Assembly (NCBI GenBank): GCA_020024765.1
Contig: JAHHTG010000006.1
Coordinates: 1-29,390, forward strand
Source: Thomasclavelia sp.
Lineage (GTDB): Bacteria; Bacillota_I; Bacilli_A; Erysipelotrichales; Erysipelotrichaceae
DNA: 29,390 bases
Reading direction: 5' to 3'
Shown: piece by piece, positions 1-8,058 of the stretch
Numbering within the stretch: the stretch's first letter is position 1
Layout: every line of letters starts with the position of its first letter
Notes under the pieces: model-generated
Databases searched by the model: none
The model's input: the letters and a program-made list of their open reading frames with translations, nothing else
What the model was told of the DNA's origin: nothing
Made by a program: the position numbers and the translations under genes

Positions 1-365
<365 letters not shown>

Positions 366-524
366 ATGACTCATATGTTTTGAATAAATCTTTAAGATTT
401 ATTTTATTTCATTTAATGAAATTGACGTTCTAGTTTAATTCTAATAATTCTTATTTAGTTTTCAAAGATCGAAGTATTTCGATGTGCTTTAGGAGAAGCT
501 TTTCTAAGCTGTTCCGTTCAGCGC
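366..524 (-). other. 16S rRNA leader (5' external transcribed spacer)
   Basis: This AT-rich leader lies between the rRNA promoter and the mature 16S end. It holds two adjacent near-perfect inverted repeats, AATAAATCTT/AAGATTTATT (383-403) and ATTTCATT/AATGAAAT (406-422), likely hairpins in the precursor RNA. It also carries a boxA-like antitermination site (457-470). The usual long RNase III processing stem cannot be judged because the 3' side of 16S is outside the window. No open reading frame of note is present. Confidence 0.7.
457..470 (-). promoter_or_regulatory. rRNA antitermination boxA
   Basis: On the minus strand this reads GATCTTTGAAAACT followed by AAATAAG. It closely matches the boxA element (TTCTTTGAAAACT) of Bacillus-type rRNA leaders, where NusB and NusE (ribosomal protein S10) assemble. 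It sits about 95 bases before the 16S 5' end, as expected. Confidence 0.75.
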
Positions 525-530
525 TTATTT

Positions 531-559
531 ATATTACCAAAGTGGTATATATAAGTCAA
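531..559 (-). promoter_or_regulatory. rRNA operon promoter
   Basis: On the minus strand a -35 box TTGACT (554-559) and a -10 box TAATAT (531-536) are separated by exactly 17 bases, which predicts a start near 524. The flanks are very AT-rich (570-660), like an UP element. A second promoter further upstream is possible around 590-640 but I cannot pick convincing boxes. The promoter lies only about 110 bases after the stop codon of the upstream kinase gene. Confidence 0.8.
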
Positions 560-665
560 CAGTTTTTTTAAGATTTTTTATAACTTTTTTATTCGTTATA
601 TAACAGATATTAATTAAAGCCTTTTATATAAGGGTTTAAACGTAACAGGGGTATTTAAAAAGAAT

Positions 666-1580
666 TTATTTTATTTTTCCCAAAATATCTTTAACAGCTT
701 TATCGTAGTTTTCTTTTGTTAAAGATGCACCCTTTTGTCTTACAGCATATCTTGAAATAATATTTGCAATCTTAATAGCCTCTTCAAAGCTCATGTGCAT
801 ATTAAGACATGCTAAAATCGCACCTGCATGATTATCACCAGCACCAGTCGAGTCGAGCATTTCAACTTCTTTTGTTGGAATAATAATTGCTTCTTTGCCA
901 ATTTCTTTTAATAAAGTTCCTTTTTCACCAATGGTAATAATAACAGTATTTTGTGTCATTACACTAATTTCTTCCACATTACCCATTAAATCTGCTTTCC
1001 CAGTGATTAATTCGGCTTCACGTTCATTAATATGTAAAACTGGTTTTAATGCGTAAATGCGCTCTAAACGCTTTTTATCAATATTGTCAAGTCTTGGACC
1101 GGGTGCAAAAAATAAATTGCATGGTTTATTTTCTACAAAATCGATGATTTTCGATCCATCAACATCTTCGATTTCTAAACCACCAAAATAAATCCAATCA
1201 ACTTCATTAAAATTAATATCTTTAAATAATTCAGGTTCAAAACGATACTCCGCACCATGGTGAGAAATGAAACTTCGTTCTTTCGACTCATCTACTAAGC
1301 ACATACACATGCCATTGTCGATGCCCTTAATTGTACCAATTGGTTCATAACCTTTTTCATCTAGGAAACCTTTAACGATATTGGCTAAAATGCCTTCACC
1401 AATCGGGCAGCCAAAAATCGCATCACGGCCAAACAACTTAATTACGTTATAAACGTTATAAGCCATTCCTCCTAATGACATCGCTAAATCTTTTGTATTG
1501 ACGTCTTCATTTAAAGTTGGTAATTTCTCTAAATCTATAATTACATCTAATGCACACGAACCAATTACTAATACTTTCAT
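666..1580 (-). CDS. PfkB-family carbohydrate/nucleoside kinase
   Basis: A 304-residue ribokinase-fold kinase, predicted to transfer phosphate from ATP to a sugar or nucleoside in the cytosol. The N-terminal PfkB signature appears as LGGMAYNV near residues 36-43. The C-terminal signature DSTGAGDNHAG contains the anion hole and catalytic base Asp249 (GAGD 246-249). I chose the ATG at 1580 because AAAGGAG lies just upstream; an ATG 12 codons earlier has no such site. It follows the MATE gene by 10 bases and its ribosome-binding site overlaps that gene's end, so the two are probably co-transcribed and coupled. The substrate cannot be read from the sequence; pseudouridine, adenosine, ribose or fructose derivatives are all possible. 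Confidence 0.85.
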   Translation of the reverse strand: MKVLVIGSCALDVIIDLEKLPTLNEDVNTKDLAMSLGGMAYNVYNVIKLFGRDAIFGCPIGEGILANIVKGFLDEKGYEPIGTIKGIDNGMCMCLVDESKERSFISHHGAEYRFEPELFKDINFNEVDWIYFGGLEIEDVDGSKIIDFVENKPCNLFFAPGPRLDNIDKKRLERIYALKPVLHINEREAELITGKADLMGNVEEISVMTQNTVIITIGEKGTLLKEIGKEAIIIPTKEVEMLDSTGAGDNHAGAILACLNMHMSFEEAIKIANIISRYAVRQKGASLTKENYDKAVKDILGKIK

Positions 1581-1590
1581 CTTTTCTCCT

Positions 1591-2937
1591 TTAATACATT
1601 TCTGTTTTTGAACCAAAATAAAGTTTATGTTTACACAACATTATTATTATACATACAAGTGCTGTAGAAATTTCAGCAAAAGGGAAAGTTAACCAAACAC
1701 CTGTTAATTTTAAGAATCTTGGGAATATTGCAATCCCAATCACATTAAAAATCATGCCACGACATCCAGAAATAAATAATGACGAATATGCGTTACCTAC
1801 AGCCGTATTAAATCCTGATTGTAAAATATTAAAACCTACAAACATGAAACTGAAGGCATAAAAAGCAGAACCAGCAACCGCTAAATCAACTACTTTTTGG
1901 TTGTCTTTCAAGAAAATGCTTATAATTTCACGACCATAAACACTTAAAACCGCAAAACAAATTACACCAAACATAAAGTTTAGAAAGGCAGCAAAATAGA
2001 ACGTCTTTCGAACACGTTCGAATTGTTTGGCTCCATAATTGCAGCTCACAATCGAAACAATACCATCAGATATTCCAAACATAATTAAGGCTGTAAAGTT
2101 ACCAATATAACTTACAATTGTAAAAGCCGCAATACCAGCTTCCCCAACAAAATGCATAAAAGCTGTATTGAATAAGAATATAGTTATAGCAGTAGATATA
2201 TAGCCAATGCCTTCTGAAGATCCATTAATTGATAATTCCTTAAATAATTGGCTACGGAACTTCCCTTTATAAATATTAAATATACTATTGTGATCAAGCA
2301 AAGGCTGTATAACTATGAAACATCCATTGAAGAAAGCGAGCCCCGTCGCTAAAGCTGCACCTGCAACTCCAAATCTTAAAACTTTGACCATGATATAATC
2401 AGCAATAATATTTGTGAATAAACACGTAATTGTAGCATATAAATAATTCTTCGGATGGTCTAGTACGCGATCTGTAAAACCAAAAAAATTCATAAGTCCT
2501 GCGCAAGGAGTAAATAGCATGAAGACTCTGATGTAAACCACTGCATCATTCAACAAAACATCATTAGCTCCTAAAAATTGTGCTATGTCTTTAGCGAAAA
2601 TTAAACCCATGAATTCAACAATCAATAATAGAACTATCAACCCAATCAAAGCACTTTTAAAAACATCTTCAGCTTTTTGATAATCATGTTGGCCAATTAC
2701 ACGGCCAAGATATGAAACAGCACCAGTTGAGACAACCATTGCTACACCAAAAATCATACTCACAAACGGACTTACGATATTAATTGAAGACATGGCATTA
2801 GCACTCACATAATTGCCAATAAACATACCATCAATAATACCTTGTATACCAGCTAAAACTTCTGCTGCCACCGTTGGTAAGACAAAAGCCAAAAATAATG
2901 TTCCTAAATTATTATGTAATAAACGGCTCTTTTCCAT
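1591..2937 (-). CDS. MATE-family multidrug/toxin efflux transporter
   Basis: A 448-residue integral membrane protein with about twelve hydrophobic segments. It has the N-terminal pattern of the MATE/NorM superfamily: LAFVLPTVAAEVLAGIQGIIDGMFIGNYV, here split as LAFVLPTVAAEVLA and IQGIIDGMFIGNYV. These transporters export cationic drugs or metabolites with Na+ or H+. Length is normal for the family. The start at 2937 is preferred because GGGGG lies 7 bases upstream; an in-frame ATG four codons earlier lacks a site. It follows azlD by 53 bases that can form a hairpin, and leads directly into the kinase gene. The natural substrate is unknown. Confidence 0.88.
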   Translation of the reverse strand: MEKSRLLHNNLGTLFLAFVLPTVAAEVLAGIQGIIDGMFIGNYVSANAMSSINIVSPFVSMIFGVAMVVSTGAVSYLGRVIGQHDYQKAEDVFKSALIGLIVLLLIVEFMGLIFAKDIAQFLGANDVLLNDAVVYIRVFMLFTPCAGLMNFFGFTDRVLDHPKNYLYATITCLFTNIIADYIMVKVLRFGVAGAALATGLAFFNGCFIVIQPLLDHNSIFNIYKGKFRSQLFKELSINGSSEGIGYISTAITIFLFNTAFMHFVGEAGIAAFTIVSYIGNFTALIMFGISDGIVSIVSCNYGAKQFERVRKTFYFAAFLNFMFGVICFAVLSVYGREIISIFLKDNQKVVDLAVAGSAFYAFSFMFVGFNILQSGFNTAVGNAYSSLFISGCRGMIFNVIGIAIFPRFLKLTGVWLTFPFAEISTALVCIIIMLCKHKLYFGSKTEMY

Positions 2938-2990
2938 AAATTCCCCCATTTTAGGTTATAGGAACAGAATCGTATACCTAAACCTTTATT

Positions 2991-3308
2991 TTAAATGCCG
3001 ATTATCTGGCAAAGATAAACGCTAATTGTTGCACCAATTGCAACTGCCAACAAACCTTTTTCGTTATATGCTAAAACTAAAGCTGTTAATGTTCCCACAA
3101 CTGCTGAAACCATAGATTCAGTGCTATGAAAGATAGCAGGAAACGTCAATGTCGTTAAAACAATATAAGGTACATAATACAAGAAAGATTGAATGAAACG
3201 ATTTTTAATCTTTTTTCTGAATAAAATAAAAGGTAATAATCGAATCATATAAGTTACAAATGCCATGAGGAACATACCGGTTAGCATGTATTTTAGTTGT
3301 GCATCCAT
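2991..3308 (-). CDS. azlD: AzlD-family branched-chain amino acid exporter subunit
   Basis: A 105-residue, four-helix membrane protein of the AzlD family, the small partner of AzlC in exporting branched-chain amino acids and their analogues. The family-typical stretch TYMIRLLPFILF is seen near residues 20-31, followed by the helix YVPYIVLTTLTFPAIF. Its ATG overlaps the azlC stop codon (TAATG at 3308), which signals tight translational coupling and a matched subunit ratio. The assignment rests on this pairing as much as on the small protein itself. Confidence 0.85.
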   Translation of the reverse strand: MDAQLKYMLTGMFLMAFVTYMIRLLPFILFRKKIKNRFIQSFLYYVPYIVLTTLTFPAIFHSTESMVSAVVGTLTALVLAYNEKGLLAVAIGATISVYLCQIIGI

Positions 3309-4018
3309 TATTCCTGTTCCTCCGTTTCAATTGGACGTAATATTGCCATCAACGTACCAACAATTATACTTACCACAATTACAATCCAACCACCACTAAC
3401 AAATTGCAAACACGGAATATATGTGAAAGCAAGTGATAATAAAACCGATATAACAACTGCTGCACAAATACCTCGATTGTGCTTTGCTGGTGGAATTACG
3501 ATCGCAATAAACATGCCATACAAGGCAATTCCTAGTGCCACCGATAAATCATGAGGCAATATTTCCGAAGCAAATGCTCCGACAATTGTACCACCTGTCC
3601 AACCAACAAAACATGGAATAGCCATTCCCAACATGTAAGCAAACTTTAAAGTTCCTTTTTTAGTCATTGCCATTGCAAAGTTTTCATCCGTTACATCATA
3701 CGCAATGAGAAATCTTTGTTTCATAGTAACGCTTGGATCTAATTTTTGCGAGATTGATAAAGACATCAAAAAATATCGAATTTCAATAATAATTAAAGCT
3801 AGAATTAGTTCCACAAATGATCCGCCCGCTACAAGAATTTTCGTTCCAGCAAACTGACCAGCACTTGTTAAATTGGTAAATGAAATAATAATAGTTTGAT
3901 AAATCGGTACACCCAATAAGACAGCAGTCATGCCATAGGAGATTGAAACCGGAAAATATCCCAATCCGATTGGTAAACCATCTTTTAGACCACGAATAAA
4001 ATCTTCTTTTTTATTCAT
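3308..4018 (-). CDS. azlC: AzlC-family branched-chain amino acid exporter subunit
   Basis: A 236-residue polytopic membrane protein of the AzlC family, the large subunit of the AzlCD exporter. The N-terminus reads FIRGLKDGLPIGLGYFPVSIS, with the family's GxxxGlPi.lGy..v..s pattern, and the segment TSAGQFAG is typical. Later segments include YVTDENFAMA-like residues (DVTDENFAMA). It is the first gene of the run azlC-azlD-MATE-kinase and follows an extended -10 promoter at 4045-4053. The exported substrate may be valine, isoleucine, leucine or an analogue. No regulator gene (Lrp/AzlB type) is adjacent. Confidence 0.88.
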   Translation of the reverse strand: MNKKEDFIRGLKDGLPIGLGYFPVSISYGMTAVLLGVPIYQTIIISFTNLTSAGQFAGTKILVAGGSFVELILALIIIEIRYFLMSLSISQKLDPSVTMKQRFLIAYDVTDENFAMAMTKKGTLKFAYMLGMAIPCFVGWTGGTIVGAFASEILPHDLSVALGIALYGMFIAIVIPPAKHNRGICAAVVISVLLSLAFTYIPCLQFVSGGWIVIVVSIIVGTLMAILRPIETEEQE

Positions 4019-4044
4019 ACTCTATCGCCCCCCTGACATTTATA

Positions 4045-4053
4045 ATTATATCA
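4045..4053 (-). promoter_or_regulatory. Candidate promoter of azlCD-MATE-kinase run
   Basis: On the minus strand TGATATAAT is an extended -10 element (TGn followed by a perfect TATAAT), 27 bases from the azlC ATG. No good -35 box lies upstream, but extended -10 promoters can manage without one. It lies just past the rplQ terminator, as expected for an independent transcription unit. Confidence 0.5.
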
Positions 4054-4074
4054 AATAATTATTAGCCCGAAAAA

Positions 4075-4102
4075 CTAAAAAAGGTCGCAATTTGCGACCT
4101 TT
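4075..4102 (-). terminator. Terminator of the S10-spc-alpha operon
   Basis: A 9-bp perfect stem, AAAGGTCGC (4080-4088) with GCGACCTTT (4094-4102), has a 5-base loop and is followed on the minus strand by a run of six T. It starts 11 bases after the rplQ stop and closes the long ribosomal operon before the azlC promoter. Confidence 0.93.
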
Positions 4103-4113
4103 ATGATACTAAA

Positions 4114-4470
4114 TTAAACTAATTCAATAACTGCAACAGATGCGTTATCTCCGCGTCTGAAGCCCATCTTAGTAACTCTTGTATATCCACCATTGCGGTC
4201 AGCATACTTAGGAGCTACTTCTGTGAATAATACTTGAACAGCAGTCTTGCCATCAGCACGGCTTACATTGCGTAAGTAAGCAGCTACTAAACGACGGTTA
4301 GCTACGCTGTCTTCTTTAGCAGTTGTGATTAAGCCATCAACTACAGTTCTAAGTTCCTTAGCTTTCATTTCAGTAGTAGTGATCTTACCCTTTAAAATGA
4401 CTTCAGTAGCTAAGTTTCTAAGTAATGCGTTTCTATGATCAGATGTACGACCTAGTTTACGATTTTGCAT
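4114..4470 (-). CDS. rplQ: 50S ribosomal protein L17
   Basis: A 118-residue L17 (bL17), a large-subunit protein near the tunnel exit. The N-terminus MQNRKLGRTSDHRNALLRNL is the family signature, followed by VILKGKITTTEMKAKELR. Length is normal. It is the last gene of the operon, 17 bases after rpoA, and is followed by a strong terminator. In many Firmicutes the ECF transporter genes and truA come next; here they do not. Confidence 0.98.
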   Translation of the reverse strand: MQNRKLGRTSDHRNALLRNLATEVILKGKITTTEMKAKELRTVVDGLITTAKEDSVANRRLVAAYLRNVSRADGKTAVQVLFTEVAPKYADRNGGYTRVTKMGFRRGDNASVAVIELV

Positions 4471-4487
4471 TCTTGATAATCTCCTTA

Positions 4488-5447
4488 CTATTCATATTGT
4501 CGGAAATTTAGACCTAATTGGATAAGTTTATCTTTAACTTCTTTTAAAGATTTCTTGCCTAAATTTCTAACGCGACTCATTTCATCTTCTGTTTTTTGCG
4601 TTAATTCTTCAACGTTTGAAATACCAGCACGTTTTAAGCAGTTATAGCTACGTACAGTTAAATCTAAGTCTTCAATTGTCATATTAACTTTCTTTGTATT
4701 AGGTTCATTAATATGATCTTTTAAGACACTGTCCATATCATTGACTGTTTCATCAACATGAGTAAGTAATTCAAAGTGATCAATTAAAATTTTTGAAGCG
4801 ATTGCTAATGATTCAGTTGGTGTAATTGAACCATCAGTCCATACTTCGACTGTTAATGCATCATATTTAACATTTTGGCCAACACGAGTTGGTACGTGAC
4901 TGTAATTAGCTTTAATTACAGGTGTAAAGATAGCATCAGTATAAATTGTGCCAATACCTTGTGATGAATTTTGGTAAATACGTTTGTTTTCATCAGCACT
5001 GACATAACCACGACCATTCTTAGCTTTCAATTCCATCTCTAGAACGCCGCCTTCATCTAATGTAGCGATGTGTAGATCTGGATTTAAAATTTCAACGCCT
5101 GCAGGACATACAATATCTTTAGCAGTTACTGTACAAGGTCCTTTAGCAGTAATTCTTAATGTATAAGTTTCATCACCATCGACCTTAAGAATTAGACTTT
5201 TAAGATTTAAGATGATTAAAGTAACATCTTCTTTAACTCCCTTGATTGATGAGAATTCATGGTAAACACCATCAATTTTAATTGAGTAAACAGCACCACC
5301 AGGAAGTGATGACATCATTACTCTTCTTAATGCATTCCCAATTGTATCCCCAAAACCTCTTTCAAGTGGAGAAATTTCAAATTTCCCGTAGTTATCCGAT
5401 TCAACATATTCCTTGATTTCAAATTTTGGTCGTTCAAATTTTTGCAT
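4488..5447 (-). CDS. rpoA: DNA-directed RNA polymerase subunit alpha
   Basis: A 319-residue alpha subunit, the dimeric scaffold on which beta and beta' assemble. The N-terminal domain shows FEISPLERGFGDTIGNALRR (residues about 23-42). A linker near 235-250 leads to the C-terminal domain, which binds UP elements and activators; LTVRSYNCLKRAGI and RVRNLGKKSLKEVKDKL mark it. The start follows AAGGAGGAAACAT. It lies between rpsK and rplQ as in almost all bacteria. Length and domains are normal. Confidence 0.98.
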   Translation of the reverse strand: MQKFERPKFEIKEYVESDNYGKFEISPLERGFGDTIGNALRRVMMSSLPGGAVYSIKIDGVYHEFSSIKGVKEDVTLIILNLKSLILKVDGDETYTLRITAKGPCTVTAKDIVCPAGVEILNPDLHIATLDEGGVLEMELKAKNGRGYVSADENKRIYQNSSQGIGTIYTDAIFTPVIKANYSHVPTRVGQNVKYDALTVEVWTDGSITPTESLAIASKILIDHFELLTHVDETVNDMDSVLKDHINEPNTKKVNMTIEDLDLTVRSYNCLKRAGISNVEELTQKTEDEMSRVRNLGKKSLKEVKDKLIQLGLNFRQYE

Positions 5448-5461
5448 ATGTTTCCTCCTTC

Positions 5462-5851
5462 TTAACCTCTAGGTTTCTTTGGTGGACGACATCCGTTGTG
5501 CGGAATAGGTGTTACATCTGAGATTGATGTAATGTTTAATCCAGCTGTTTGTAAAGCTCTAACAGCAGCTTCACGACCAGGTCCTGGACCCTTAACGCTT
5601 ACTTCGATTGTCTTCATTCCGTGATCTACTGCAGTCTTACCAGCTGCTTCTGATACCATTTGTGCAGCATATGGAGTAGACTTACGAGATCCCTTATAAC
5701 CTAATGCACCAGCACTAGACCATGCAATAACGTTACCAGCTTCATCAGTAATAGTAACGATAGTGTTATTAAATGTTGAGTGAATGTGAGCTACACCTTT
5801 AGCGACATTCTTCTTAACACGTTTCTTACGTGCAACTTTTGCTTTTGCCAT
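5462..5851 (-). CDS. rpsK: 30S ribosomal protein S11
   Basis: A 129-residue S11 (uS11) of the 30S platform, which contacts 16S rRNA near the E-site mRNA path. Recognised from AHIHSTFNNTIVTITD, the glycine-rich VKGPGPGREAAVRALQ and the C-terminus HNGCRPPKKPRG. Length is standard. It lies 14 bases before rpoA and 20 after rpsM. Confidence 0.98.
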   Translation of the reverse strand: MAKAKVARKKRVKKNVAKGVAHIHSTFNNTIVTITDEAGNVIAWSSAGALGYKGSRKSTPYAAQMVSEAAGKTAVDHGMKTIEVSVKGPGPGREAAVRALQTAGLNITSISDVTPIPHNGCRPPKKPRG

Positions 5852-5871
5852 TATTTTCTCCCTCCTACCGA

Positions 5872-6237
5872 CTATTTCTTCTTGTTAGCTACAGTACGAC
5901 GAGGTCCTTTACGTGTACGAGCATTTGTTTTAGTTCTTTGACCGCGAACAGGTAAACCTTTTCTATGACGGATACCTCTAAATGAAGCGATTTCCATTAA
6001 ACGTTTGATGTTTAATTGAGTTTCACGACGTAAGTCGCCTTCTAATTTATAAGTATCTAATACTTGTCTAATAGCGTTAACTTGATCATCAGTTAAATCT
6101 TTAACACGAATGTCTTCACTGATGCCACATTCTTTTAATACTTTCTTTGCTGTTGGTAGTCCAACACCATAAATATAAGTTAATGATATTGCAACGCACT
6201 TATCGCGAGGAATATCAACTCCAGCTATACGAGCCAT
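5872..6237 (-). CDS. rpsM: 30S ribosomal protein S13
   Basis: A 121-residue S13 (uS13) of the 30S head, contacting the P-site tRNA and the 50S bridge. The N-terminus MARIAGVDIPRDK, the helix-two-turn-helix region and the basic tail RGQRTKTNARTRKGP match the family. It follows rpmJ by 18 bases, the classic order infA-rpmJ-rpsM-rpsK. Confidence 0.98.
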   Translation of the reverse strand: MARIAGVDIPRDKCVAISLTYIYGVGLPTAKKVLKECGISEDIRVKDLTDDQVNAIRQVLDTYKLEGDLRRETQLNIKRLMEIASFRGIRHRKGLPVRGQRTKTNARTRKGPRRTVANKKK

Positions 6238-6255
6238 TAATTTTTCCCTCCTAAA

Positions 6256-6369
6256 TTATCCTTGTCTTTGTTTGTGTTTAGGGTTTTCACAAATAACCAT
6301 AACGCGACCTTTACGTTTGATAACTCTACATTTGTCGCAAATTGGTTTGACAGATGGTCTTACTTTCAT
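6256..6369 (-). CDS. rpmJ: 50S ribosomal protein L36
   Basis: A 37-codon gene between infA and rpsM, translated directly from the sequence. The protein begins MKVRPSVKPICDKCRVIKRK and ends NPKHKQRQG. Cysteines at positions 11, 14 and 27 and the histidine at 32 form the zinc site of the C+ type of bL36. It has a good ribosome-binding site (AGGAGGGAAAC before the ATG). The small size is normal for the family. Only one rpmJ copy is visible here. Confidence 0.97.
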   Translation of the reverse strand: MKVRPSVKPICDKCRVIKRKGRVMVICENPKHKQRQG

Positions 6370-6388
6370 GTTTCCCTCCTATATAGAC

Positions 6389-6631
6389 TTATTTATGTCT
6401 AAATGTAATACGCCCACGTGTTAAATCGTATGGCGAAAGTTCGACAGTCACTCGATCACCCGGTAAAATGCGAATGTAATGCATGCGGATTTTACCAGAA
6501 ACGTGAGCCAGGATTTCGTGACCATTTTCGAGCTCCACCTTGAATTGAGCGTTCGGTAGTGTATCTACTACGCGACCGCTAATCTCGATGACATCTTGTT
6601 TTTGTTTCGGTTGTCTTTGTTTAGTTGCCAT
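6389..6631 (-). CDS. infA: Translation initiation factor IF-1
   Basis: An 80-residue OB-fold protein that occupies the 30S A site during initiation. The core from DVIEISGRVVDTLPNAQF to YDLTRGRITFRHK is typical. It is about eight residues longer than the usual 72 because of a basic, glutamine-rich N-terminus, MATKQRQPKQKQ, where most homologues have only a few residues. The start is supported by AAGGAGG 8 bases upstream, and no later ATG before the OB fold fits. It lies 11 bases after map and 19 before rpmJ. Confidence 0.96.
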   Translation of the reverse strand: MATKQRQPKQKQDVIEISGRVVDTLPNAQFKVELENGHEILAHVSGKIRMHYIRILPGDRVTVELSPYDLTRGRITFRHK

Positions 6632-6642
6632 GAAGTACCTCC

Positions 6643-7389
6643 TTAAACAGTTGTTGTGATTTCGTAACCATCCTCAGTAATAATTACAGTATGTTCGTAG
6701 TGTGCTCCCCAAGAACCATCTTTAGAAACTACACCCCATCCATCTGGTAATGTACGAGTATATGGTTTACCTTCGAATACCATTGGTTCAACTGCAATAC
6801 ACATGCCTTTCTTTAGAAGTTCAGCAGTGCCGGCACGACCAACGTTTGGAATGGCTGGGTCTTCATGTACGACTTTACCAATTCCATGTCCTGTATAATC
6901 AATTGGAAGACTATATCCGAAACTTTCAACATATTCTTGAATTGCATGCGAAATATCTCCAACATGATTGCCAGGTTTAACTTGTTCAAGACCCTTAAAT
7001 AATGCGTCATGAGTGACCTTCATTAATTTTAAGTGTTCTTCACTGACATTTCCGACAGCGTATGTCCAACCGCTATCACCATGATAGCCCTTATAACATG
7101 CGCCGATGTCAACGGTGATGATGTCTCCATCTCTTAAAATACGATGGTCAGGAATACCATGAACCAACATATTATTGATAGAGGCACAAACAGTGCTTGG
7201 GAACCCCTCATAACCTTTAAAAGAAGGAGTGGCGCCGTTGGCACGAATAATCTCCTCACAAATACGATCTAGTTCTCTAGTCGAAATTCCTGGTTTAATT
7301 ACTTCAGCCATCTTTTGGTGGCAAAGGCCAACGATGCGGCCAGCTTCCCTCATAAATTCAAGTTCACGAGGTGATTTAATGGTAATCAT
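6643..7389 (-). CDS. map: Methionine aminopeptidase, type I
   Basis: A 248-residue dinuclear metallopeptidase that removes the initiator methionine from new proteins. The pita-bread fold ligands are visible: Asp94 (ITVDIGA), Asp105 (GYHGDSG), His168 (TGHGIG), Glu201 (AVEPM) and Glu232 (YEHTVI), with His77 in the active site. There is no N-terminal zinc finger, so it is a type Ia enzyme. The ATG overlaps the adk stop (TAATG at 7389), so the two are translationally coupled. Confidence 0.97.
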   Translation of the reverse strand: MITIKSPRELEFMREAGRIVGLCHQKMAEVIKPGISTRELDRICEEIIRANGATPSFKGYEGFPSTVCASINNMLVHGIPDHRILRDGDIITVDIGACYKGYHGDSGWTYAVGNVSEEHLKLMKVTHDALFKGLEQVKPGNHVGDISHAIQEYVESFGYSLPIDYTGHGIGKVVHEDPAIPNVGRAGTAELLKKGMCIAVEPMVFEGKPYTRTLPDGWGVVSKDGSWGAHYEHTVIITEDGYEITTTV

Positions 7390-8039
7390 TATTTCACTCC
7401 CTTTATTGCCTTTGCGATATCTGCAAAGACTGCATCTTCAGATTGAGATGCATCAATTTCAACAACTAAGTTTTGACTACGATAATAATCCATAACAGGC
7501 TCTGTATTACCATGGTACTCATTTAAACGTGTGCTTAGACTTTCTAATGTATCATCTTTACGCACGAATAAAGGTGATCCACATTCATCACAAACACCTT
7601 CAACCTTACTAGGTTTATTCTTGATGTGATAAATTGCACCACACTTCTTACAAAGTCTTCTTCCAGTAATGCGTTCTTTAAGAATTTCTTCATCTACATG
7701 GAGATTAATTACGAGATCAACTTTTTTGCCGACTTCATCTAAAATGGTAGATAAATCTTTGGCTTGTTCTAATGTACGAGGATATCCATCCATTAAAAAA
7801 CCACCGTCGATATCTTTTTCTTTTAGACGCTCAACTATTATATCATGAATAATTGAATCTGGAACTAATTTTCCTGAATTCATATAAGATTGTGCTTCTA
7901 AACCAACCGGACTGCCCTTCGCAATGCTTGCGCGAAGCATATCTCCAGTTGAAATATGAACAACGCCATAGTTTTCAACAATCTTATTTGACATTGTCCC
8001 TTTGCCAGTGCCTGGTGCACCCATGATAAGCAAATTCAT
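7389..8039 (-). CDS. adk: Adenylate kinase
   Basis: A 216-residue enzyme interconverting AMP + ATP and 2 ADP. The P-loop GAPGTGKGT spans residues 7-15 and DGYPRT is near 84-89. The long-form LID domain carries four cysteines (130, 133, 150, 153) and so should bind structural zinc, as in Gram-positive enzymes. It sits between secY and map, the conserved position in Firmicutes, and overlaps map by one base. Confidence 0.98.
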   Translation of the reverse strand: MNLLIMGAPGTGKGTMSNKIVENYGVVHISTGDMLRASIAKGSPVGLEAQSYMNSGKLVPDSIIHDIIVERLKEKDIDGGFLMDGYPRTLEQAKDLSTILDEVGKKVDLVINLHVDEEILKERITGRRLCKKCGAIYHIKNKPSKVEGVCDECGSPLFVRKDDTLESLSTRLNEYHGNTEPVMDYYRSQNLVVEIDASQSEDAVFADIAKAIKGVK

Positions 8040-8058
8040 AATAGCCTCCTATTTGTTC

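Noticed and set aside
383..422. Palindromes in the 16S leader as a terminator
   Set aside because: They lie within the transcribed rRNA leader after boxA, and the following sequence is not a U-tract. They are more likely precursor hairpins.
2813..3025. Plus-strand ORF over the MATE start region
   Set aside because: Antisense to the clear MATE gene, with low-complexity composition and no start signal.
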